From NCBI GenBank assembly GCA_964440405.1, contig CAYTSB010000053.1, forward strand, positions 1-5,525: a stretch of 5,525 nucleotides of DNA, read 5' to 3'. Origin of the DNA: DAOSVX01 sp964440405. Lineage in GTDB: Bacteria; Bacillota_I; Bacilli_A; RF39; UBA660. The notes under the pieces are model-generated. The model searched no databases. It saw only the letters and a program-made list of their open reading frames with translations, and had not been told where the DNA came from. Positions 1-4,976 of the stretch are shown in pieces; the stretch's first letter is position 1, and every line of letters starts with the position of its first letter. Both the position numbers and the translations under genes were made by a program.

Positions 1-266
1 GTGGTGGATATAGTGATGCCATGGCCATATTTTTAAATAAACTAAATGTTAAGAACTTTAAAATGGCTAGTTCAGATCATGTTTGGAATGCTGTTTTTAC
101 AAATAATAAATGGCTTCATTTAGATTTAACCTGGGATGATCCGGTCAGCCCAAGTGGCGAAGAATATCTTCTTCAAAAATATTTCTTAATTGATGATGAT
201 ACTTTAAAAGGACTGGACAATGAAAGTCACAATTATAATCTGTTAATATATCAGGAATTTAAGTAA
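1..266 (+). CDS. transglutaminase-like domain protein, C-terminal part (5' end outside window)
   Basis: The open frame runs from the left edge (first complete codon at base 3) to TAA at 264-266, giving 87 visible residues. It begins GGYSDAMAIF, followed by a DHVWNAV segment (His at visible residue 26) and WLHLDLTWDDP (Asp at residue 41). These match the His and Asp of the papain-like Cys-His-Asp triad of bacterial transglutaminase-like proteins. The family pattern is C-x-G-Y-S, and the window opens with the bases GT just before GGYS, so the catalytic Cys codon (TGT) is probably cut by the left edge; that is inference. The ATG at 21 lies inside the conserved core and is not a start. Substrate and location cannot be judged, because the N-terminus, where a signal peptide or anchor would sit, is missing. 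Members are cysteine proteases or crosslinking-type enzymes, often on the cell surface. The gene converges on miaA with a 16-bp tail-to-tail overlap and no visible terminator. Confidence 0.8.
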   Translation, partial: GGYSDAMAIFLNKLNVKNFKMASSDHVWNAVFTNNKWLHLDLTWDDPVSPSGEEYLLQKYFLIDDDTLKGLDNESHNYNLLIYQEFK

Positions 267-1132
267 TCAATAACCTTTTTAACTGTCTGATCAAAATTAT
301 TAAAATCAACTTCAAACCATTTAACATCCAGCTGATTGTTATACCAAGTATATTGTCTTTTAGCATAACTCGTTGAATTAGCTTTAATATTAATAATTGC
401 TTCTTCTAAAGAAACATTACCCTTAAAATATTCATATAATTCTTTGTATCCAATGGCTGAACGCATTATCCCACCATTGATTTTTTTTTCGTATAGACTT
501 TTTACTTCTTGTAAAAGTCCATTTTCAAACATTTTTTCAGTATTTTTTTTAATTCGTTCATACAGCACTTTTCTATCTGCCGTAAGTCCAATAAAAAGGG
601 CCTTATAAAGTAAATCATCTTTCCCTTTTTTCATAGAAATGGGATAACCCGTTTCATTATAAAAAGTTAAAGCTCTTTCAATTCTTTGACGGTTGTTTTT
701 TGATATATCAGTATCGGGATCAATTTCTTTTAATTTATTATACAGTTCTTCTGTTTTATATATTTCATAAGATATTTTGCTTGTTTCTTCACTAAATTCA
801 TAATTATACAATAATGCTTTTATATATAAGCCACTTCCTCCAACTACAATTGGAGTTTTATTTCTTGATTGAATATCTGCCAGTACTTTCCGCCCATCTT
901 TTTGGTAATCATAAATAGTGTATGCATTATTAGGGTCTACAAAACTAAATAAGTGATGGATTACGCCCTCTTTTTCTTCTTCAATTACTTTAGCTGTTCC
1001 AATATTTAAATATTGGTATACTTGGGTACTATCAGCATTAACCACTTCTCCGTTATATTCTTTAGCAAGCTTAATGCTAAGTTTAGTTTTACCAACTCCA
1101 GTTGGACCTACAATTACAATTATCTTTTTCAT
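251..1132 (-). CDS. miaA: tRNA dimethylallyltransferase (tRNA A37 prenyltransferase)
   Basis: MiaA transfers a dimethylallyl group from DMAPP to N6 of A37 in tRNAs that read codons beginning with U, the first step towards ms2i6A, in the cytoplasm. The 293-residue product is slightly shorter than the usual 300-315. It shows the P-loop GPTGVGKT at residues 9-16, the NADSTQVY motif at 32-39 with the presumed catalytic Asp34, IGTAK at 44-48, GGSGLY at 98-103, the NRQRIERAL segment at 147-155 that corresponds to the family's RRxxRALE region, and RQYTWY near residue 260. The start is ATG 1132-1130 with AGAGG at 1142-1138, five bases upstream. It follows frr by 67 bp but has its own extended -10, so it may be transcribed separately. 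The stop TGA lies inside the last codons of the convergent transglutaminase gene. The coding strand carries A runs of nine (489-481) and eight bases. Identification is firm. Confidence 0.97.
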   Translation of the reverse strand: MKKIIVIVGPTGVGKTKLSIKLAKEYNGEVVNADSTQVYQYLNIGTAKVIEEEKEGVIHHLFSFVDPNNAYTIYDYQKDGRKVLADIQSRNKTPIVVGGSGLYIKALLYNYEFSEETSKISYEIYKTEELYNKLKEIDPDTDISKNNRQRIERALTFYNETGYPISMKKGKDDLLYKALFIGLTADRKVLYERIKKNTEKMFENGLLQEVKSLYEKKINGGIMRSAIGYKELYEYFKGNVSLEEAIINIKANSTSYAKRQYTWYNNQLDVKWFEVDFNNFDQTVKKVIDYLNS

Positions 1133-1151
1133 ATTGACCTCTTTTTCTTTT

Positions 1152-1162
1152 TAATTATAGCA
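1152..1162 (-). promoter_or_regulatory. extended -10 promoter candidate for miaA
   Basis: On the minus strand TGCTATAAT (1162-1154) is a perfect extended -10 element (TG-N-TATAAT), 21 bp upstream of the miaA ATG. The -35 position at 17-bp spacing (1182-1177, TTTTTA) matches the consensus poorly, as is usual when TG is present. The 22-bp palindrome at 1180-1201 touches this -35 position. The call rests on motif match and position only. Confidence 0.5.
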
Positions 1163-1174
1163 ATATTTAGCCAA

Positions 1175-1201
1175 ATTAAAAAGTGTTAAATTTAACACTT
1201 T
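1175..1201 (-). terminator. palindromic terminator-like hairpin after frr
   Basis: Bases 1180-1201 form a perfect 22-bp palindrome, AAAGTGTTAAA/TTTAACACTTT. As minus-strand RNA this folds into a 9-bp stem with an AAUU loop and continues into TT-AATTT, giving a short U-rich tail. The hairpin begins at the second base of the frr stop codon, the same layout as the rnhC terminator in this window. The stem has only two G-C pairs (GTGTT/AACAC), so it would be a weak terminator. A perfect, nearly loop-free DNA palindrome next to the miaA promoter could instead be a repressor operator. Confidence 0.45.
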
Positions 1202-1727
1202 AAACTTGCATTAATTCAGCTTCTTTTTCTTTTAACTTCTCATCAACCATTTTATTATATTTGTTAATGGTCTCCTGAATTAATTCTAATTCCATTTCCG
1301 CTTCATCTTCACTTAAGCCCAACTTTTTAATGGCGTTATTTTCATCCTGGCGAATGTTCCTTAAAGCTATTTTGGCTTCTTCAGCTAGTTCTTTTGCCTG
1401 TTTAACATATTCCTTCCTTCGTTCTTCATTCAAATCAGGAATAGTTAAAATGATCATTTCACCATTATTAATCGGAGCAATCCCTAAATTAGCTTCATTA
1501 ATAGATTTCTCAATCTCTTTTAAAGCAGAACGATCAAATGGCTTAACAAATAACTTCTTAGCTTCTGGCACCGTAATATTTGCCAATGATTGAATCGGAC
1601 TTAAGCTGCCGTAATAATTAATCATTATTCCATTTAACATTGCCGGATTAGCTCTGCCTGCCCTTACTAGAACAAATTTTGCTTCTAAATTTTCAATAAC
1701 TTTATTAAACTTATTTTCTATATCCAT
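1200..1727 (-). CDS. frr: ribosome recycling factor
   Basis: RRF works with EF-G to split post-termination ribosomes and release mRNA and tRNA. The 175-residue product is about ten residues shorter than the typical 185. The shortening is partly at the extreme N-terminus, where the usual lead of about seven residues before helix 1 is missing. Landmarks are VRAGRANPAMLNGI (conserved R-x-GRA-N/S), YYGSLSPIQSLANITV, FDRSALKEIEKSI, the segment with NEERRKEY and the NIRQDENNAIKKL helix, and the terminal KEAELMQV that closes the three-helix bundle. The start is ATG 1727-1725: in-frame codons upstream reach a TGA with no ATG, GTG or TTG between. Its ribosome site AGAGGG (1736-1731) abuts and overlaps the trxA stop codon, with only 8 bp between the genes, so translation is probably coupled. 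In many Firmicutes frr follows pyrH; here it sits behind trxA. Confidence 0.97.
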   Translation of the reverse strand: MDIENKFNKVIENLEAKFVLVRAGRANPAMLNGIMINYYGSLSPIQSLANITVPEAKKLFVKPFDRSALKEIEKSINEANLGIAPINNGEMIILTIPDLNEERRKEYVKQAKELAEEAKIALRNIRQDENNAIKKLGLSEDEAEMELELIQETINKYNKMVDEKLKEKEAELMQV

Positions 1728-1730
1728 ATA

Positions 1731-1736
1731 CCCTCT
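1731..1736 (-). promoter_or_regulatory. frr ribosome binding site overlapping the trxA stop
   Basis: The minus strand reads TAAGAGGGTATATG: the trxA stop TAA, then AGAGGG, then a three-base spacer and the frr ATG. The stop codon's last base is part of the Shine-Dalgarno stretch, which suggests that ribosomes finishing trxA help initiate frr. Confidence 0.6.
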
Positions 1737-2038
1737 TATCTCAATTCATCTATTACTGTTTTTAATTCATCTTCATCGGTATAACCAATTAATCTTCTTA
1801 CCTCTTTACCATCTTTAGTAAATATTAAAGTTGGAATACTCATTACCCCGTATTTACTGGCTAGACTCTCATGATTATCAATATTAATTTTAATTATTTG
1901 AACCTGATCTTGAATCCTCTCTAAAACTGGTGCAATCATTTTGCATGGTCCACACCAATCAGCATAAAAATCAATTAACACTACGCTATCCCTAATTAAA
2001 CTTTCTAAATCATCATTTTCCAAATGGATTATTTTCAT
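1736..2038 (-). CDS. trxA: thioredoxin
   Basis: Cytoplasmic thiol-disulfide oxidoreductase that passes electrons from thioredoxin reductase to targets such as ribonucleotide reductase. The 100-residue product is a normal single-domain length. The active site WCGPCK spans residues 28-33 (Cys29 and Cys32), preceded by LIDFYAD; the cis-proline loop is SIPT with Pro69, followed by LIF and the conserved Gly of IGYTDEDEL. The start chosen is ATG 2038-2036, because AGGAGG (2050-2045) lies six bases before it. An ATG 15 bases upstream (2053) would translate that Shine-Dalgarno as Arg-Arg-Glu and has no site of its own. The gene overlaps the 3' end of cvpA by 26 bp in another frame and is followed after 8 bp by frr, so the three are very probably one transcript. 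In Bacillus-type genomes trxA lies just beyond mutS2 in the rnhC-cvpA cluster, which fits the neighbours here. Confidence 0.96.
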   Translation of the reverse strand: MKIIHLENDDLESLIRDSVVLIDFYADWCGPCKMIAPVLERIQDQVQIIKINIDNHESLASKYGVMSIPTLIFTKDGKEVRRLIGYTDEDELKTVIDELR

Positions 2039-2756
2039 TATTTCCCTCCTCATATTTATTTAATATTGAATCGATATCTTTGATATTGATTTTTCCCTTT
2101 TCCACTAATTTTCTAACTGAACTAGGAGTAATTACATTATTTTTTAACATTATTTCTAGCGCTTCCTTATTATAAGATTCACCATTTTTATTAGAATATT
2201 TGCTTTTCAATTCATAAACTTCTTTTACTGAATTAAATCCTTTGCCTACTGTATCTGATAAAATTGGAGTGCTAGTTAAAATCTTATTATTAAATTTACT
2301 ACCATCAGTTGCTTCACTAAACCAATTAAACTGATTAATACAAAACAAAATAATAAACAAAATAACAAACGCTTCAATTGCTCCAAAAATTGCTCCTAAA
2401 ATTTTAGAAGGTATTCCTAAAACAATAGTTGCTTTTAATAACTTTTCTAAAATACCGGTAATACCTACTAATAATCTTAAAGCAATTGATAAAATACTAA
2501 ATGCCACTAAAAATGCAATCGCTTCATAGATTAAAATATTAATTACACTGACTCCTTCAAACACACCACTAAATTTAAAAAATGGCAGATATGTGTAGAG
2601 TAAACTTGATAAAGGATTTTTTAAATAGTAAGCAAGGACAATTACGACAATAGTCCCAAAAAACATTACTGCACTTTGAATGATGCCTCTTTTAAAACCC
2701 AAAACTGTTCCGGCTAAAAGAATCAAAATAATAATAGCATCTAAAATATTTAGCAT
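2013..2756 (-). CDS. cvpA: CvpA family membrane protein with extended C-terminus
   Basis: The N-terminal half matches the CvpA (colicin V production) family: LDAIIILILLAGTVLGFKRG at residues 5-24 fits the D-x6-8-G-x2-G-F-R/K-R-G signature. Four hydrophobic helices are visible at about 3-20, 27-45, 70-97 and 118-141. The family is an inner-membrane protein of unsettled biochemical role, linked in enterobacteria to colicin V export and envelope stress. Residues 142-247 form a polar, Lys/Asn/Glu-rich tail ending in predicted helices around 197-236. At 247 residues it is much longer than Bacillus CvpA (about 177), and the extra length is this tail. The start is ATG 2756-2754 with GAGGAG (2770-2765) eight bases upstream. 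The stop TGA lies inside trxA. The gene is divergent from rnhC; in Bacillus-type genomes the two are near neighbours in the same direction. Family is confident, function is not. Confidence 0.88.
   Translation of the reverse strand: MLNILDAIIILILLAGTVLGFKRGIIQSAVMFFGTIVVIVLAYYLKNPLSSLLYTYLPFFKFSGVFEGVSVINILIYEAIAFLVAFSILSIALRLLVGITGILEKLLKATIVLGIPSKILGAIFGAIEAFVILFIILFCINQFNWFSEATDGSKFNNKILTSTPILSDTVGKGFNSVKEVYELKSKYSNKNGESYNKEALEIMLKNNVITPSSVRKLVEKGKINIKDIDSILNKYEEGNNENNPFGK
2039..2050 (-). promoter_or_regulatory. strong ribosome binding site fixing the trxA start
   Basis: The minus strand carries AGGAGGGAAATA directly before ATG 2038. This is a full AGGAGG core with a six-base spacer, embedded in the last codons of cvpA. 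It decides between the two in-frame ATGs 15 bases apart, in favour of the downstream one. Confidence 0.8.
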
Positions 2757-2866
2757 ATCTTCATCTCCTCTATTTAATAAATATTATAAACTATATATAT
2801 TTATTATAGAATATTTATAATGAAAAATAAAGTCTTTTATGCTAAAATTACTTTGAGGTGTTAAAA
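2757..2866. promoter_or_regulatory. AT-rich divergent promoter region between cvpA and rnhC
   Basis: Both flanking genes start here, so it should hold two promoters. Rightward, TGCTAAAAT at 2840-2848 is an extended -10 with one mismatch, 18 bp before the rnhC ATG. Leftward, TATAAT occurs twice on the minus strand, at 2788-2783 and 2808-2803. No good TTGACA-like -35 is seen for any of them. The stretch is almost pure A/T, so chance -10 matches are expected and the exact choice is uncertain. Confidence 0.45.
2855..2866 (+). promoter_or_regulatory. ribosome binding site fixing the rnhC start
   Basis: GAGGTG at 2855-2860 is followed after six bases (TTAAAA) by ATG 2867. The in-frame GTG at 2858 is itself part of this Shine-Dalgarno and would have no upstream site, so it is not the start. 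Confidence 0.75.
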
Positions 2867-3793
2867 ATGACCATTGTATTTAAAGTAAGTGATAATATAA
2901 AAACTAAAATGATTGAGTATTATAAAGATTTAAGTACTAATAAAAATGTTCCCTATTCTATTTTTCAAGCTACTGAAGGCGGAACTATTATTACTTTATA
3001 TACATCTGGTAAAGTAGTGTTTCAAGGGATAAGTGCTGATATTGATGCTAACTTATGGATTGATCAGGAAAAATTTTTAAATAATCGTGATGTTTTAAAA
3101 GAAATGGAAACCAAAGATAAAAAAGATAAAAAGCTTGATTATCAGTATTTTAATTTAAGTACTATTGGTTCTGATGAAGTTGGTACTGGCGATTATTTTG
3201 GTCCCATTGTAGTTACCGCCTCATTTGTTAATAAAGATAAGGTAATGTTTTTATCTGATTTAGGAGTAAAAGATTCTAAAAAACTAACCGATGATAAAAT
3301 ATTAAAAATAGCACCTACTTTAGTTAAAGAGATACCTCATGTCACTTACATATTAGACAATATATCTTTTAACTTATATACTAAAAAAGGCTACAATATG
3401 AATAAAATAAAAGCAATCTTGCATAACAAAGTTATTACTGAACTTGTTAAAAAAGAAAACTATCCCTACGAAAAAATTATTATGGATCAATTTGTCTACC
3501 CTAAAAAATATTTTGAACATATAAAGGAAGCTAAAGAAAAAGTTACTAAAATTACTTTCTTAACTCATGCTGAAGATGTTTCATTAAGTGTTGCGGCATC
3601 CAGTATTATTAGTAGATATATATTTTTAAAAGAAATGGATAAATTAAGTAAAGAATTAAATATTATCATTCCTAAAGGTGCTTCTACTCTAGTTGATCAA
3701 GTCGCTAAAGAAATTGTAAATAAATATGGATTTAATAAATTAGAAGAGATAGCTAAAATAAATTTTAAAAATACTGAAAAAGTGAAGAATTAA
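2867..3793 (+). CDS. rnhC: ribonuclease HIII
   Basis: Endonuclease that cuts the RNA strand of RNA:DNA hybrids such as R-loops and primers, in the cytoplasm. Counting from ATG 2867 the product is 308 residues, close to the 313 of Bacillus RNase HIII. Residues 1-70 form the N-terminal substrate-binding (TBP-like) domain that separates type HIII from HII, followed by a Lys/Asp-rich linker at about 80-92. The catalytic domain carries GSDEVGTGDYFGP at 101-113 (acids Asp103 and Glu104), the VKDSKKLTD motif at 134-142, MDQF with Asp207, and HAEDVSLSVAASSIISR at 234-250 with Glu236 as the likely fourth acid. All four expected acidic positions are therefore present. The gene stands alone on the + strand between a divergent promoter region and its own terminator. 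In Bacillus-type genomes rnhC is followed by zapA-cvpA; here it is divergent from cvpA and zapA is not seen. Confidence 0.97.
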   Translation: MTIVFKVSDNIKTKMIEYYKDLSTNKNVPYSIFQATEGGTIITLYTSGKVVFQGISADIDANLWIDQEKFLNNRDVLKEMETKDKKDKKLDYQYFNLSTIGSDEVGTGDYFGPIVVTASFVNKDKVMFLSDLGVKDSKKLTDDKILKIAPTLVKEIPHVTYILDNISFNLYTKKGYNMNKIKAILHNKVITELVKKENYPYEKIIMDQFVYPKKYFEHIKEAKEKVTKITFLTHAEDVSLSVAASSIISRYIFLKEMDKLSKELNIIIPKGASTLVDQVAKEIVNKYGFNKLEEIAKINFKNTEKVKN

Positions 3794-3810
3794 TCTTCAC
3801 TTTTATTTTT
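3778..3810 (+). terminator. rnhC intrinsic terminator overlapping the stop codon
   Basis: AAAAGTGAAGA (3778-3788), loop ATTAA, TCTTCACTTTT (3794-3804): an 11-bp perfect stem followed by ATTTTT, so the T-rich tail runs from 3801 to 3810 with one A. The 5' arm encodes the last rnhC codons and the stop sits in the loop. On the minus strand the tail after the stem is short (TTC), so it mainly acts rightward, though it could back up the leftward holA terminator. Confidence 0.85.
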
Positions 3811-3868
3811 AAATAAAAACTCTACCATAAACCTTTATACATTAAGTATAAAACCTCAACTGGTAGAG
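3811..3868 (-). terminator. probable holA terminator: nested hairpin with T-tract
   Basis: Read leftward, CTCTACCA (3868-3861) pairs with TGGTAGAG (3827-3820), and TTTTTATTT (3819-3811) follows immediately. Within the 33-base interior lies a second perfect hairpin, TTTATAC (3834-3840), loop ATTAA, GTATAAA (3846-3852), so the whole forms a long interrupted stem. Stem plus U-tract on the holA side supports an intrinsic terminator about 70 bp after the holA stop. The large nested interior is unusual for a plain terminator. Confidence 0.55.
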
Positions 3869-3945
3869 CTATATGACAACAAAAATATTTTATACTTTTA
3901 TTGTCAATATTAGCATATGCAACTTAAATAAATTTTATACATTAA
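3834..3945 (+). repeat. 12-bp direct repeat TTTATACATTAA, copies 100 bp apart
   Basis: Identical copies lie at 3834-3845 and 3934-3945. The second overlaps the holA stop codon (3942-3944) and the first forms one arm and the loop of the inner hairpin. A further TTTATAC occurs at 3889-3895. In such AT-rich sequence a chance origin is possible. Confidence 0.45.
3874..3906. repeat. imperfect inverted repeat (second hairpin) downstream of holA
   Basis: TGACAACAAAA (3874-3884) pairs with TTTTATTGTCA (3896-3906): eleven positions with one C/A mismatch and an 11-base AT-rich loop. No T-tract follows on either strand, so it is not a terminator by itself. It lies five bases from the nested hairpin at 3820-3868. 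Together the two could form a 3'-UTR structure of the holA transcript, or a small structured RNA. Function unknown. Confidence 0.5.
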
Positions 3946-4877
3946 ATTGTTAAAATAAACATTTCTAATGCTCTATATCCTTCTAATAAACCCTTTTTAA
4001 TTTTAACATCCAATTCTGCTAAAAATATTAAGTGTTCTTTTAATTCCAATATTGTATAATAATGCGATTTTTCTTTTCCTAATTTAACCCTGTAAGGATG
4101 AATTTCCAAGGTGCTGGCTATCTCGCTATCACTTTTATTTTCACTAACTAAAATAGATATTCCTAAAATAATGCGATATTGACTAGCTAAAAGACCAATT
4201 AACATCGAGGCATCTATATTATTATTTTCTAATTCTTCCAATAAACTAAATGATTTAACCATATTTTTATTAATTATAGCATCACTAAATTTAAAATTAT
4301 CAATTTCAGTATATTTAGATACAATTTCTTTAACTTCCTCATCAGTTATCTCTGCTTTATCATTTAAATAAATTAATATTTTATTCAATTCATTAATGAT
4401 AGTATCATAATTACGATGAGTCATATCAATTAAATAATTAATGCTTAACATACTCATTTGTTTATTGTTTTTCTTAAGTAAATTATTTATTTTGTTAATT
4501 AATTGTTGTTCTGTTAAATCTTTAATAATAATTACTTGATATTTATCTTTAAATAATTTAACAATTTTTTTTCTTTCATCTAAGGGTTTAAATAAAGTAA
4601 ATATTAAAGTTGTATTAGGATTACCATTTTCTAGATAACTTAATAATAAATTAATATCTTCTTCTTTAGCTTTATCACTACTGAAGAAATTAGCATTACT
4701 AACTAAAATATATTTGGTTTCATCAAATAAAGAAACATAAGAAGCATCCTCTAAAATATTACTTAATAAATCTTCTTCTAAATCATAATTAGTGATATTA
4801 TTTCCTTTTTGAATAATTTTATTTACTTCATCATTTATTAAATTATAAGAACTGCTGCTAATTAAATACATATTCAT
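3942..4877 (-). CDS. holA: DNA polymerase III delta subunit (clamp loader)
   Basis: Delta is the wrench of the clamp-loader complex (delta, delta', tau/gamma): it opens the beta sliding clamp so that it can be placed on primed DNA. The 311-residue product is slightly short of the usual 320-345. Features of the family are the N-terminal MYLISSSSYNLINDEVNKI segment (here without a Walker A motif, as expected for delta), VSLFDETKYILVSNA at 48-62 where the clamp-binding region is expected, the central helical domain at about 125-195, and the C-terminal collar domain with LLASQYRIIL at 229-238, HPYRVKL at 260-266 and LDVKIKKGLLEG at 289-300. The start is ATG 4877-4875 with AGAGG (4889-4885) seven bases upstream; the second in-frame ATG, two codons on, is too far from that site. 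comEC lies directly upstream in the same direction, the order seen in Bacillus (comEC-yqeN). The sequence is divergent, so identity rests on domain pattern plus synteny. Confidence 0.92.
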   Translation of the reverse strand: MNMYLISSSSYNLINDEVNKIIQKGNNITNYDLEEDLLSNILEDASYVSLFDETKYILVSNANFFSSDKAKEEDINLLLSYLENGNPNTTLIFTLFKPLDERKKIVKLFKDKYQVIIIKDLTEQQLINKINNLLKKNNKQMSMLSINYLIDMTHRNYDTIINELNKILIYLNDKAEITDEEVKEIVSKYTEIDNFKFSDAIINKNMVKSFSLLEELENNNIDASMLIGLLASQYRIILGISILVSENKSDSEIASTLEIHPYRVKLGKEKSHYYTILELKEHLIFLAELDVKIKKGLLEGYRALEMFILTI

Positions 4878-4894
4878 AATATTACCTCTTCTTA

Positions 4895-4900
4895 ATTATA
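4895..4900 (-). promoter_or_regulatory. -10 candidate for holA
   Basis: A perfect TATAAT on the minus strand (4900-4895) lies 17 bp before the holA ATG and downstream of the comEC terminator. No recognisable -35 is present at 16-18 bp spacing, and there is no TG extension. If it is real, holA has its own promoter in addition to any read-through from comEC. Confidence 0.4.
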
Positions 4901-4912
4901 ATACAAATTATC

Positions 4913-4943
4913 CAAAAGAGAAAGCCCTTTAAAAGGGCTTTCT
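4913..4943 (-). terminator. intrinsic terminator between comEC and holA
   Basis: AGAAAGCCCTTT (4919-4930) is complementary to AAAGGGCTTTCT (4932-4943), giving a stem of about ten pairs that includes GCCC/GGGC, with a small TTAAA-type loop. Leftward the stem is followed by C-TTTT (4918-4914); rightward the tail is less T-rich (ATCTATTT). It is therefore oriented to end comEC transcription just before holA. This is the most G/C-rich stem in the window. Confidence 0.75.
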
Positions 4944-4952
4944 ATCTATTTA

Positions 4953-4968
4953 AACATTATATAATGTT
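4953..4968. repeat. 16-bp perfect palindrome after comEC
   Basis: AACATTATATAATGTT is a perfect palindrome lying 8 bp past the comEC stop and about 10 bp before the comEC terminator. It contains only two G/C positions. It could be a protein-binding site or simply AT-rich chance; there is no T-tract behind it. Confidence 0.4.
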
Positions 4969-4976
4969 ACTATATT

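Noticed and set aside
1330..1593. 87-codon open frame on the + strand, antisense to frr
   Set aside because: It lies wholly within frr, whose protein is clearly conserved. The product resembles no family I know, and no ribosome site supports it.
2039..2053. Upstream ATG start for trxA, adding five residues (MRREI)
   Set aside because: Those codons are the Shine-Dalgarno AGGAGG of the downstream ATG, and the upstream ATG lacks its own site.
2858..2866. GTG start for rnhC
   Set aside because: The GTG is part of the GAGGTG ribosome site that serves ATG 2867.
3834..3910. Complete tRNA gene around the D-arm-like sequence at 3855-3869
   Set aside because: The first D-stem position is mismatched, the following bases form no 5-bp anticodon stem, and no GTTCRANNC T-loop or acceptor partner is found.
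3794..3941. Insertion sequence or MITE in the rnhC/holA gap
   Set aside because: The inverted repeats are internal hairpins rather than terminal repeats of one element, there is no flanking target-site duplication, and no transposase is present. The 12-bp repeat alone is not enough.
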